The notes below the pieces were generated by a model, which saw only the letters and a program-made list of their open reading frames with translations, was not told where the DNA came from and did no database searches. DNA of 64,000 bases. Origin: CAVVNN01 sp963749605 (lineage in GTDB: Bacteria; Actinomycetota; Thermoleophilia; Solirubrobacterales; 70-9). This document shows, piece by piece, positions 26,653 to 34,800 of this stretch; the stretch's first letter is position 1, and each line of letters begins with the position of its first letter. Location of the stretch: contig CAVVNN010000003.1 of assembly GCA_963749605.1 (NCBI GenBank), positions 1 through 64,000 of the forward strand. Direction: 5' to 3'. The position numbers and the translations under genes are program-made.

Positions 26653-27212
26653 GCCGAGCCTTCGATCTGGCGATCGCGCTGGTCGCCCTCCTCGTCCTCT
26701 CACCCTTTCTCCTGGCTGCCGCGGTCGCGATCAAGCTGGGCAGCCGCGGCCCGGTCCTCTACCGCCAGCTCCGGGTCGGTAAGGATGGGCACGAGTTCGA
26801 GATGCTGAAGCTGCGCACGATGGTCGAGGGATCCGACCCGGTCGGGGTCGGCACCGTCGTCACCCGCGAGGACCCCCGCGTCACCCGCGCCGGCCGGTTC
26901 CTCCGCCGCACCTCGCTCGACGAGGTTCCCAACCTGCTCAACGTGCTGCGCGGCGAGATGGCGATAGTCGGCCCCCGCCCGACCATCCCCGCCCAGGTGA
27001 AGGACTACACGCCCCGTCAGAGCCGCCGCCACGAGGTCCTGCCCGGGATCACCGGCTGGGCCCAGGTCCAAGGCCGCGCCGGCATCCCCTGGGAGGAGCG
27101 GATAGAGCTGGACGTCTGGTACGTAGACCACCGCAGCGCCGCCCTCGACCTCCGCATCCTTGCCAGGACCGTCCGCCTGCTGGTCAGCGGCCAAGGCCTC
27201 GCCCCCGATTGA
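26649..27212 (+). CDS. Undecaprenyl-phosphate sugar phosphotransferase (PglC-like)
   Basis: Predicted 187-aa small monotopic phosphoglycosyl transferase, which starts a glycan by moving sugar-1-phosphate onto undecaprenyl phosphate. It has a single N-terminal hydrophobic hairpin (LAIALVALLVLSPFLLAAAVAI), then GPVLYRQLRVGKDGHEFEMLKLRTM, RRTSLDEVPNLLNVLRGEM and VGPRPTIPAQV, and PGITGWAQVQGR. It is the short PglC form without the extra N-terminal helices of WbaP. Together with the 4,6-dehydratase at 17 kb it suggests a 6-deoxy amino-sugar as first residue, although no aminotransferase is present here. Confidence 0.9.
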   Translation: MSRAFDLAIALVALLVLSPFLLAAAVAIKLGSRGPVLYRQLRVGKDGHEFEMLKLRTMVEGSDPVGVGTVVTREDPRVTRAGRFLRRTSLDEVPNLLNVLRGEMAIVGPRPTIPAQVKDYTPRQSRRHEVLPGITGWAQVQGRAGIPWEERIELDVWYVDHRSAALDLRILARTVRLLVSGQGLAPD

Positions 27213-27243
27213 GTGACGTCGCTCGCCCCGGATCGAGTGACGC

Positions 27244-27284
27244 TGCAACGCGTTGTCTATCCGATAGGTGGAAAAAACGTTGCA
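27244..27284. promoter_or_regulatory. Nested inverted repeats upstream of GNAT gene
   Basis: The 107-base gap before the acetyltransferase holds an outer 7-bp inverted repeat TGCAACG (27244-27250) / CGTTGCA (27278-27284) and an inner CTATC-C-GATAG (27257-27267). An A6 run and CATAGG closer to the start could be promoter parts. Candidate operator or leader structure; no regulator can be assigned. Confidence 0.3.
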
Positions 27285-27319
27285 CCCCAGCGGGAGCGCG
27301 ACGACATAGGGTTTTCGCC

Positions 27320-27907
27320 GTGAGCGACCGTCCAGAGGTGAGCCTGCGCCAGTTTGAGCCTGCCGATGCGGCAGCGGTACATCGCTGGTTCAACAACCCC
27401 GAGGCGACGAAGACGTTGATGGAGCAGCGCGAGAGCTTCTCGACCGGGCAGGCCGAGGCCTGGACGCAGCGGGCGATGGACGACTCGGGCGAGGATCGCA
27501 AGTTCGCGATCGTGGTCGAGGGCCATGACGAGGCGGTCGGCTTCACCGCCCTCTACGGCCTCTTCCGCCAGACCGCTCCCGAGCTGGGCGCGCTGATCGG
27601 CGACGACGTGCGCGGCAAGGGCGTCGGCCGCCGCGCCGAGGCGCTGACGATCGCCAAGGCCTTCGACGAGTTCGGCGCCCACCGCGTCTACGGTCGCATC
27701 CCGGCCCGCAACGAGGTGGCGAAGAAGACCGTGACGAGCCTCGGCTGGAAGCACGAGGGAACGATGCGCGGCCACCTGCGCCGCGACGGCGCGCCCGCCG
27801 AGGACTGCGAGGTCTGGGGGGTCCTTCCCGACGAGTTTCGGGCGGCCGCGGCCGACCTGTTGCCTGAGCGCGGAGCGGAGCGAACGTCGAAATCTGACTC
27901 TTCGTGA
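27320..27907 (+). CDS. GNAT family N-acetyltransferase
   Basis: Predicted 195-aa RimJ/RimL-like acetyltransferase. VSLRQFEPADAAAVHRWFNN opens the fold; GDDVRGKGVGRRAEALTI is the acetyl-CoA pyrophosphate loop; RIPARNEVAKKTVTSLGW is the closing motif. Sequence style resembles sugar-amine acetyltransferases such as PseH, and its place after the phosphoglycosyl transferase would fit a 4-amino-sugar substrate; this is inference. GTG start at 27320. Its stop overlaps the next gene's GTG. Confidence 0.85.
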   Translation: MSDRPEVSLRQFEPADAAAVHRWFNNPEATKTLMEQRESFSTGQAEAWTQRAMDDSGEDRKFAIVVEGHDEAVGFTALYGLFRQTAPELGALIGDDVRGKGVGRRAEALTIAKAFDEFGAHRVYGRIPARNEVAKKTVTSLGWKHEGTMRGHLRRDGAPAEDCEVWGVLPDEFRAAAADLLPERGAERTSKSDSS

Positions 27908-28887
27908 GCGGAGCGAAGCGCGAAATTTATGAGGGCCGCGCCGAACTCCTCGCCGACCGCGGCGAGGCGGCGTCGAGCGAGGAGCTCTTCCGCTCGCGGC
28001 CCTTCCTCGACGCCGAAGGCGTCACCCACACGCTGCGGATCGAGGCGGGCGGGGCGGAGCTGCTGGCACCGCTGATCGTGCGTGGGATCCCGGGCACGGA
28101 TGAGCGTGACGCGATCTCCCCCTACGGCTACCCCGGGATCCGCACCGCAGGCAAGGTTGACCCCACCATGGTGGGGTCAAACCGATCTGCGGCGGTTGAC
28201 CCCGAGACGGTCGACTTCGGCCCCACCGGTCTGGTGAGCGTCTTCATCCGCCACACGCTCGGGGAGCCGCCGCTGAGCGGCGCCACGCAGCGCAACGTGG
28301 TCCAGATCGCCGACCCGGAGCTGCCGCCGAAGAGCCGGATGAGCGACCGCCAGCAGATCCGCAGGAACCTGCGCCGCGGCTACGAGCTGCGCCTCGTTCC
28401 CGGGCCGGAGACGACCCCGGAGCAGCGGGCGGGCTTCCTCACCGCCTACGAGCAGACGATGCGCCGCACCGGCGCCGCCGAGCGCTACTTCTTCGGCGCG
28501 CCCTACTTCGACCGCATCCTCGCCTCGCCCCGCACCTGGCTCGCGCTCGCGCTCGACCCCGGCGGCGAGGCCGCCGCCGCCTCGATCGCCGCCCGCAGCG
28601 ACGGCTTCCTCCACTACTACCTCAGCGGCAGCGCCGACACCCACCTGCGCGACTCGCCGATGAAGAACGTCGTCGCGGCGCTGGTCGAGCTCTCCGGCGA
28701 GCTGGGCATTCCGCTCAACCTCGGCGGCGGCATCTCCCGCGGCGATCGCCTGGAGGAGTTCAAGCGGGGATTCGCCAATCGCGAAGAGCCGTGGCGCAGC
28801 TCGGAGATCGTCTGCGACCCCGTCGCCTATGCCCGCCTAAGCTCGAACCGCGAGTCGGCCGACTTCTTCCCGGCCTACAGGGCGTAG
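27904..28887 (+). CDS. FemAB/GNAT-like transferase with palindrome insertion
   Basis: Predicted 327-aa protein with the Acetyltransf_6/FemAB-like double-GNAT layout: an N-terminal half with YGYPGI, then MSDRQQIRRNLRRGYELRLV and FHRILASPRT-like text (YFDRILASPRTWL), and a C-terminal DGFLHYYLSGS with NLGGGISRGDRLEEFKRGF. Such proteins transfer amino acids or acyl groups to peptidoglycan or glycans. Residues about 84-100 (KVDPTMVGSNRSAAVDP) come from a palindromic DNA element and look like an in-frame insertion. GTG start overlaps the GNAT stop, giving a likely two-gene unit at the end of the polysaccharide cluster. Confidence 0.75.
   Translation: MSGAKREIYEGRAELLADRGEAASSEELFRSRPFLDAEGVTHTLRIEAGGAELLAPLIVRGIPGTDERDAISPYGYPGIRTAGKVDPTMVGSNRSAAVDPETVDFGPTGLVSVFIRHTLGEPPLSGATQRNVVQIADPELPPKSRMSDRQQIRRNLRRGYELRLVPGPETTPEQRAGFLTAYEQTMRRTGAAERYFFGAPYFDRILASPRTWLALALDPGGEAAAASIAARSDGFLHYYLSGSADTHLRDSPMKNVVAALVELSGELGIPLNLGGGISRGDRLEEFKRGFANREEPWRSSEIVCDPVAYARLSSNRESADFFPAYRA
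28145..28203. repeat. In-frame palindromic element in FemAB-like gene
   Basis: A perfect 24-bp palindrome (28157-28180; half-site TTGACCCCACCA, centre CCATGG) is bracketed by CCGCAG / CTGCGG arms (28145-28150, 28187-28192). GGTTGACCCC recurs 39 bases on (28155 and 28194), exactly 13 codons. The element adds a short peptide without breaking the frame. It looks like a REP/MITE-type palindromic insertion; its family is not identified. Confidence 0.65.
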
Positions 28888-28889
28888 AG

Positions 28890-29666
28890 CTATTCCGGAT
28901 TGGCCGGCGTCGGCCCGGTGAAGGAGAAGCCACTGACCGACTCGCCGCCGTAGCGCCCCCAGGTTTCCTTGCCGAAGTCGCGGATCGCGTCCATGGTGAT
29001 CGCGCCCCTGTACTTCGGGCATCCGAGCAGGTTGGTCCAGGTGGTCGCCGCCACCGCGTAGGGCATCTTGTCGTCGGGGAAGAGCAGCGTCGCCGCGTAC
29101 ATGGAGTCGTAGAGTCCCTTCAACGCCAGCTGCTCGGATTCGGGCAGCTTTGGGCTGTACTCGACCGCCAGCCGCCCGTGCTCGAGCGAGTGGACGAAGT
29201 CGATCTCTTCCGGCATTTCGCTGTAGGCGCCGTCAGCCTGCTGGTAGGGCGGTTCGACGTGTGACCCCGAGGTCGGCGGGTTCGTCTTGTAGTCGGGCGT
29301 CTTCGTGCCCGGCGCGATGTGGGTGTGACCCTCGTCCTTGAGGTGCAGCCGCAATACGCAGCCGGCCTGCTTCGCCGCCTGCTTCAGGTTGGCGACCTTG
29401 ACCGCCGCCGGCTTCGGCCCGCTGCGTTCGTCGGGCTGGACGCCGTTGGTCGAGCCGCTCGTCTGGTTGATGTTCGCGCTGCCTCCGCTGCCGCCCCCGC
29501 TTCCCGAGGCGAGGAGCACCACGATCCCCACGACCACGATCAGGCCGAGCGCCCCGGCGATCGCGTACCCGACGAACAGCCGGCTGCGCTGGCCGTGCGC
29601 CTTCTCCTGCTCGCGTTCGAGCCTGGCCTGGCGAAGCCGCTCCCTCTCTTCCTTGCGGTTGGCCAT
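28890..29666 (-). CDS. DUF3105 membrane-anchored protein
   Basis: Predicted 258-aa protein: charged cytoplasmic N terminus (KEERERLRQARLEREQEK), one membrane helix near 33-53, a Gly/Ser/Asn/Thr linker, then the external DUF3105 domain. Domain hallmarks are HTHIAPGTKTPDYKTNPPTSG, the conserved HSLEHGRLAVEYSP and KYRGAITMDAIRDFG. The conserved His residues suggest metal binding, but the function of this family is unknown. It converges with the FemAB-like gene and lies just after metF on the same strand. Confidence 0.85.
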   Translation of the reverse strand: MANRKEERERLRQARLEREQEKAHGQRSRLFVGYAIAGALGLIVVVGIVVLLASGSGGGSGGSANINQTSGSTNGVQPDERSGPKPAAVKVANLKQAAKQAGCVLRLHLKDEGHTHIAPGTKTPDYKTNPPTSGSHVEPPYQQADGAYSEMPEEIDFVHSLEHGRLAVEYSPKLPESEQLALKGLYDSMYAATLLFPDDKMPYAVAATTWTNLLGCPKYRGAITMDAIRDFGKETWGRYGGESVSGFSFTGPTPANPE

Positions 29667-29681
29667 TGAGAGTCGACCAGT

Positions 29682-30602
29682 CTAATCGGGCGAGCGCGTC
29701 AAGACGCCCGCCTCGCCCGGCGTCCGCTCCCAGGGCCGCGCCGCACGCAGCGCTCCGAGCACGGCCCGCGTCGCGGGCGCGCGGTTGAGCGCGTAGAAGT
29801 GGATGCCGGGAGCGCCGGCGATCAGCAGCTCGGCGCACTGCTGGGCTGCGTAGGCGACGCCCAGCTCGAACTCCCGCTCCGGATCCCCTCCCGCCGCCAG
29901 GAAGGCGGCCTCCAGCGACTCGGGGACGGTTGCGTCGCAGAGATCGCAGATTCGCTTCGTCTGGGCGAAGCCGGCGACGGGGATCACGCCTGCGAGGATC
30001 GGAACGTCGATCCCCCGGCGCCGCGCTGCGGCGACGAAGTCGAAGTAGACCCGGTTGTCGAAGAAGAGCTGGGTGATCAGGAAGCGGGCGCCGGAGTCGA
30101 CCTTCGTCTTCAGGTAGGCCAGGTCGGTCTCGAGGTTGGGCGCCTCGGGATGGACCTCGGGGAAGCAGGCGCCGCCGATCGCGAAGTCCCAGCCGGCGGA
30201 GATGAACGCGGCCAGCTCGGCAGCGCTGCCGAGCCCGCCCTCGGGCTGGACGAAGTCCTCCTGCCCGCGCGGAGGGTCCCCTCTCAGCGCGAACACGTTC
30301 TCGATTCCCGCCGCCTCGATCCGGTCCAGCGTCGCCGCCAGCCCCTCGGTCGTCTCGCCGACGCAGCTCAGGTGGGCCATCGTCTCGAGGCCGAGGTCGT
30401 CCTTCAACGCCCTCGTGATCTCGACCGTCCCATCCCGGGTCGATCCCCCCGCGCCATAGGTAACGGAGACGAAGTCGGGCTCCAGCTCGCGCAGCTCGCG
30501 CGCTGTCGCGAACAGTCCCTCGGTTGCCTCCGCCGTCTTCGGCGGGAAGAACTCGACCGAGAAGACCGGTTGTTTCGAAGCGAGGATCCGATCGATGCGC
30601 AT
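29682..30602 (-). CDS. metF: Methylenetetrahydrofolate reductase
   Basis: Predicted 306-aa FAD-dependent enzyme reducing 5,10-methylene-THF to 5-methyl-THF for methionine synthesis. MetF features: VFSVEFFPPKTAEATEGL with the substrate-binding Glu, SVTYGAGGSTRDGT, HLSCVGETTEGL, ALRGDPPRG and ITQLFFDNRVYFDFV. I start at the ATG at 30602 (MRIDRILASKQPVFSVEFF) in place of a Met 16 codons upstream. It is divergent from the enoyl-CoA hydratase gene, with 46 bases between starts. Confidence 0.95.
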   Translation of the reverse strand: MRIDRILASKQPVFSVEFFPPKTAEATEGLFATARELRELEPDFVSVTYGAGGSTRDGTVEITRALKDDLGLETMAHLSCVGETTEGLAATLDRIEAAGIENVFALRGDPPRGQEDFVQPEGGLGSAAELAAFISAGWDFAIGGACFPEVHPEAPNLETDLAYLKTKVDSGARFLITQLFFDNRVYFDFVAAARRRGIDVPILAGVIPVAGFAQTKRICDLCDATVPESLEAAFLAAGGDPEREFELGVAYAAQQCAELLIAGAPGIHFYALNRAPATRAVLGALRAARPWERTPGEAGVLTRSPD

Positions 30603-30648
30603 CGGCGCAGCGTAGCCTTCCCGGGGCGCTGTGGGAGGATTCGCGGCC

Positions 30649-31401
30649 ATGAGCGGGGAGGTTCTCTACGAGCGGGTCGGCGCGGCGGCGGTCCTGACCA
30701 TCGACCGGCCCGAGCGGCGCAATGCCGTCGACGCCGCCACGGCTGAGCTGCTTCGCCGCGGCCTCGAGGACTTCGAGGCCGACGACGGGGCGCGAGCGCT
30801 CGTCCTCACCGGCGCCGGCGGCGTCGCCTTCTGCGCCGGAGCCGACCTCAAGGCGCTCGACCTCGACGTCAACCATCCGAGCGGCCCGATGGGGGCGACG
30901 ATGCTGACGCCGTCGAAGCCGGCGATCGCCGCCGTCGACGGCTGGTGCCTGGCCGGCGGGGTCGAGCTGGCCCTCTGGTGCGACCTCCGCATCGCGACGG
31001 CGAGCTCCACCTTCGGCCTCTTCGAGCGGCGCTGGGGCGTGCCGCTGCTCGACGGCGGCACCCAGCGCCTCCCCCGCGTCGTCGGCATGGGCCGGGCGCT
31101 GGAGCTGATCCTCACCGGCCGCCCCCTCGACGCCGAGGAGGCCCACCGCATCGGCCTCGTCAACGAGGTCGTCGAGCCCGGCGCCCATCTCGACCGGGCC
31201 CTGGAGCTGGCCGAGCGCATCGCCTCCTTTCCCCAGGAGACGATGCTCGCCGACCGTCGCGGCGCGATCGAGGGCTTCGGCCTGCCGCTCGCCGACGGCC
31301 TCGCCCTCGAGCACCGGCTCGGCTGCGAGGTCCTCGACGTCGCCGTCCGCGGCGCCGCGCGCTTCGCCTCCGGCGAGGGCCGCCACGGCGAGGGGATCTG
31401 A
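30649..31401 (+). CDS. Enoyl-CoA hydratase/isomerase family protein
   Basis: Predicted 250-aa crotonase-fold enzyme. TIDRPERRNAVDAATAELL opens the family fold; GGVAFCAGADLKAL forms the oxyanion-hole region; AAVDGWCLAGGVELALWCDLRIAT contains the second oxyanion glycine; FGLFERRWGVPLLDGG carries one catalytic Glu position. ATG at 30649 is preceded by GGGAGGA. Substrate cannot be assigned; no other fatty-acid oxidation genes are adjacent. Confidence 0.88.
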   Translation: MSGEVLYERVGAAAVLTIDRPERRNAVDAATAELLRRGLEDFEADDGARALVLTGAGGVAFCAGADLKALDLDVNHPSGPMGATMLTPSKPAIAAVDGWCLAGGVELALWCDLRIATASSTFGLFERRWGVPLLDGGTQRLPRVVGMGRALELILTGRPLDAEEAHRIGLVNEVVEPGAHLDRALELAERIASFPQETMLADRRGAIEGFGLPLADGLALEHRLGCEVLDVAVRGAARFASGEGRHGEGI

Positions 31402-31448
31402 GTCCTCGCCGTTACCCGAGGCATCGAGTCGCCTAACCTGGCTCGATC

Positions 31449-32909
31449 ATGACGGACGAGACGACCGACGGCCGGCGCTGGCTGGCCCTGTACGTGCTCT
31501 GCGCGGGGATGCTGATGATCGTCCTCGACGCGACCATCGTCAACGTCGCCCTGCCCACGATCCAGGACAGCCTCGGGTTCTCGCAGAGCAACCTCGCCTG
31601 GGTTGTCAACGCCTACCTGATCCCGTTCGGCGGGCTGCTGCTGCTCGCCGGGCGTGTGGGGGATCTGCTCGGCCAGCGGCGAGTCTTCCTCACCGGCCTG
31701 GCGATCTTCACCACGGCCTCGCTCCTCTGCGCCGCCTCCGAGAGCCAGGCCATGTTGATCGCCGCCCGTTTCGTCCAGGGCATCGGCGGGGCTCTGGCCT
31801 CGGCCGTGATCCTGGGCATGATCGTGACGATGTTCCCCGAGCCGGCCGACCGGGCGAAGGCGATCGGCGTCTACGGCTTCGTCGCCTCCGCCGGCGGCTC
31901 GATCGGCCTGCTCGCCGGCGGCGCCCTGACCCAGGCGATCAGCTGGCACTGGATCTTCCTGATCAACCTGCCGATCGGGATCGCGACCGCGTTCGGGGCG
32001 ATGCGGCTGGTCGAGCGGCGTGAGGGGATCGGGCTCGAGAAAGGCGCCGACATTCCCGGAGCGGTGCTGATCACCGCCTCGCTGATGCTCGGCGTCTACA
32101 CGATCCTCGGGATCAACGCTCACGGCTGGGGCTCGACCCAGACGCTGGGGCTCGGGGCGGTCTCCCTTGCCCTGGGAGCGGTCTTCATCGCGCGGCAGGC
32201 GCGGATCGCCAACCCGCTGATGCCGCTGCGCCTCTTCCGCTCGCGCAACGTCGCCGGCGCCAACGCGATCCAGTCGCTGCTGGTCGCCGGGATGTTCGGG
32301 ATGTTCTTCCTCGGCGCGCTGTACCTGCAGCGGATCCTCGGCTATGACGCGCTCGAGGTCGGCCTCGCCTTCCTGCCGGCGACGATCGTGATGGGGACGC
32401 TCTCGCTCGGCTTCTCCGAACGGCTGATCATGCGCTTCGGGCCGCGCACCACGTTGATCCCCGGCGTGGTCGCGATCGGCCTCGGACTGCTGCTGTTCGC
32501 GCGGACGCCGGTCGACGGCGCTTACCTCACCGACCTGCTGCCGCCGATGCTGCTGATCGGAGTCGGAGTCGGCACCGCCTTCCCCTCGCTGATGACGCTG
32601 GCGATGTCGGGGGCGACGGCGAGCGACTCGGGACTGGCCTCGGGCCTGGTCAACACCAGCATGCAGGTCGGCGGCGCAATCGGCCTCGCCGTGCTGGCGA
32701 CCCTGGCGACCGAGCGGACCGACAGCCTGCTTGCGACCGGCGCCGCTCACTCCGCCGCGCTCAACTCGGGCTATCACCTCGCCTACCTGATCGGGGCGGT
32801 GCTGGTCGGGTTCGCGGCCTGCATCGCGGTCTTCGTGCTGCGCGCCGAGGCGCCGGAGGAGGCGAGGGGCGAGGCGGAGCGGGAGCCGGCCTACTCGGAG
32901 GCCGGCTGA
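31449..32909 (+). CDS. MFS drug exporter, DHA2 (EmrB/QacA) family
   Basis: Predicted 486-aa, 14-helix proton-coupled multidrug exporter. Motif D1 is visible as MLIVLDATIVNVALPTIQ-like text (MLMIVLDATIVNVALP), with WVVNAYLIPFGGLLLLAGRVGDLLGQRRVFL covering motif A and GGALASAVILGMIVTMFP motif C. No ribosome site; TAACCT 9 bases before the ATG suggests a leaderless transcript. Its 3' end overlaps the convergent NuoB-like gene by 19 bases. No regulator gene is adjacent. Confidence 0.9.
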   Translation: MTDETTDGRRWLALYVLCAGMLMIVLDATIVNVALPTIQDSLGFSQSNLAWVVNAYLIPFGGLLLLAGRVGDLLGQRRVFLTGLAIFTTASLLCAASESQAMLIAARFVQGIGGALASAVILGMIVTMFPEPADRAKAIGVYGFVASAGGSIGLLAGGALTQAISWHWIFLINLPIGIATAFGAMRLVERREGIGLEKGADIPGAVLITASLMLGVYTILGINAHGWGSTQTLGLGAVSLALGAVFIARQARIANPLMPLRLFRSRNVAGANAIQSLLVAGMFGMFFLGALYLQRILGYDALEVGLAFLPATIVMGTLSLGFSERLIMRFGPRTTLIPGVVAIGLGLLLFARTPVDGAYLTDLLPPMLLIGVGVGTAFPSLMTLAMSGATASDSGLASGLVNTSMQVGGAIGLAVLATLATERTDSLLATGAAHSAALNSGYHLAYLIGAVLVGFAACIAVFVLRAEAPEEARGEAEREPAYSEAG

Positions 32910-33355
32910 GCCGTTAGGGCCAGGATGGCGTCGGCGATTGCCTGAGGTGTTGGTGGACAGCCCGGGATGCGGATGTCGACCGGGAGCAGGTCCTCCAATG
33001 GCCTCGCCAGCTCCGCCGCGGCGCCGAGAACGCCACAGCCAAGCGCGCAGTCGCCGAGGGCGGCAACCATGCGCGGCTCGGGCATCGCCTCGAAGGCCGC
33101 CTTAAGTGGGCCGGCCATGCGCGTCGTAACCGGCCCGGTCACCAGTAGGACGTCGGCGTGACGGGGCGAGGCAACGAGGTCGAGCCCGAAGCGCTGCAGG
33201 TCGTACTGCGGGGCCGCCGTCGCGGCCAGCTCGTGCTCGCAGGCGTTGCAGGACCCCGCGTCGACATGACGGATTGCCAGCGAGCGGGTGCCGCTGCGCC
33301 TCGGCAGGGCCGCTTCGCGACGGACGCGCTGGAGGTGGCGGAGCAGGACGAACAC
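32891..33355 (-). CDS. NuoB/HyfI-like [4Fe-4S] small subunit
   Basis: Predicted 154-aa iron-sulfur subunit of the hydrogenase-like complex. The four expected cluster ligands are present: DAGSCNACEHEL (two Cys), GDCALGCG and IPGCPPTP. This is the single N2-type cluster that passes electrons to or from the large subunit. GTG start two bases after the large-subunit stop. Last gene of the seven-gene operon. In the Mycobacterium tuberculosis hyc-like locus the equivalent gene is, as I recall, second (Rv0082), so its position differs here. Confidence 0.85.
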   Translation of the reverse strand: MFVLLRHLQRVRREAALPRRSGTRSLAIRHVDAGSCNACEHELAATAAPQYDLQRFGLDLVASPRHADVLLVTGPVTTRMAGPLKAAFEAMPEPRMVAALGDCALGCGVLGAAAELARPLEDLLPVDIRIPGCPPTPQAIADAILALTAQPASE

Positions 33356-33357
33356 GA

Positions 33358-34800
33358 TCAGCGGTCCACGCAGGCGTAGCAGAGCTCGAAGCTCTTGTTG
33401 ATCAGAGGGAAGTCGGGCAGGAGGTTGCCGGCCGTCGCATGCGCCAGGGCCGGCCAGTTGGCGTAGGAGCCGGTGCGCAGGTGCAGCCGCCCAACCCGGT
33501 ACGCCTCCGGCTCCACGACGCACACCGTCTCTCCCCGCGGGCTCTCGACCCGCGCCACGCCGACGGGGGCGGCCTCGCCGCCTGGGCCCGCCGTGTCGGC
33601 GTGCACCGGCTCGAGGAGAAGCTCGTCCAACAGCTCGAGGGTCACCTCGAGCTCGATCGCCCGCATCTCGAGACGGGCGGTGACATCGCCCCCGGCGACC
33701 GGCGGGATCGCGGCGGCGAATGACGAGCCGTACCAGAGCCCGGGGCTGCTCGTGCGGGTATCCAGGCTCACCCCGGAGGCGCGTGCGACGGGTCCAACGG
33801 CGCCGAGCTCGACGGCGTCGTCGCGATCGAGGACGCCCACGCCGCCAAGTCGAGCCTGAACAGACGCCGCGAACCGAATCTCTCGCCATGCTCGCGCTGC
33901 CTCCTGGCGCAGCTCGCGAAGCTCGCTGCGCGCTCGATCGAGCGCCGGGGAGGGCAGGGCGAGGCGACTGCCGCCGACCTCGACCGATCCGAACAGGAAG
34001 CGGTGACCGGAGAGGGCCGCGTTGAGGCGCATCGCGCGCTCCTTCAGCGCGGCAAAGGCCATGTTCCCGGTGGCAAACCCCACTCCCGCGCAAACCGCGG
34101 CGATGTCGTTGAGGTGGTTGTAGAGCCGCTCCAGCTCGAGCAGCAGCGTCCGTGCGCGGCGCAGCTCTCGGGAAGGCGTGAGGCCCATGACGCTCTCGCA
34201 GGCCTGTGCATAGGCGACCGAGTTGGTGACGGCACAGGCGCCGCAGGCCCGTTGGGCGGACGCCAGACCGTCGGCCAGCTGTTGCCCCTGGGCGGCACGC
34301 TCGAGCCCGCGATGCTTGTAGAAGAGGCGCAGGTCGACGAGGAGAATCCGCTCGCCGACAACGTGGAAGCGGAAGTGGCCGGACTCGATGACGCCGGCGT
34401 GGACCGGCCCCACGGCGACCTCATGCACCCCCTCCCCTTCGACCGGAACGGTCCAGCTCTCTGTGTCGGGCGCATGGGCGACGAGCGGCCGCAGCGGCTC
34501 GTGACCGTCGAGCCGGATCCCGTAGAGATCGTGGGCCTCGCGCTCGTCCCATCCCGCCGCGGGGAAGAGATCGACGATCGTCGGCAGATCCGCGTCGCCG
34601 GGCAGGGTCGTGAGCACCAGAGTTTCCGCGCCCCGGGCGAACATCGCATTCCAGCGCCGAGCGGAGTCCGGGCCGGCAGCATAGGCTCCGCAGAAGCGCG
34701 CGCCTTTCTCGAGCGCTCGGCGACAGGCCGCGCGCCAGGCCGAAGTATCGACGGCGACCAGGTCAACGCCCTGCCGCGGCGCCACGATGCGCGGGCTCAT
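33358..34800 (-). CDS. HycE/HyfG-like [NiFe]-hydrogenase large subunit (NuoC-NuoD fusion)
   Basis: Predicted 480-aa fusion. Residues 1-110 are NuoC-like (AGWDEREAHDLYGIRLDG); the rest is NuoD/hydrogenase large-subunit-like. Both metal-binding Cys pairs are kept: RACGAC (Cys186, Cys189) and CYAC (Cys474, Cys477), so NiFe coordination is possible. Differences from active HycE: the usual His after the first pair is Asn (ACAVTNS), and DP before the second pair is EL. The protein ends at CYACVDR, exactly where E. coli HycE is cut by its maturation protease, so no C-terminal peptide needs removal. Overlaps the HyfF-like gene by 4 bases. Hydrogen chemistry is plausible but unproven. Confidence 0.88.
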   Translation of the reverse strand: MSPRIVAPRQGVDLVAVDTSAWRAACRRALEKGARFCGAYAAGPDSARRWNAMFARGAETLVLTTLPGDADLPTIVDLFPAAGWDEREAHDLYGIRLDGHEPLRPLVAHAPDTESWTVPVEGEGVHEVAVGPVHAGVIESGHFRFHVVGERILLVDLRLFYKHRGLERAAQGQQLADGLASAQRACGACAVTNSVAYAQACESVMGLTPSRELRRARTLLLELERLYNHLNDIAAVCAGVGFATGNMAFAALKERAMRLNAALSGHRFLFGSVEVGGSRLALPSPALDRARSELRELRQEAARAWREIRFAASVQARLGGVGVLDRDDAVELGAVGPVARASGVSLDTRTSSPGLWYGSSFAAAIPPVAGGDVTARLEMRAIELEVTLELLDELLLEPVHADTAGPGGEAAPVGVARVESPRGETVCVVEPEAYRVGRLHLRTGSYANWPALAHATAGNLLPDFPLINKSFELCYACVDR

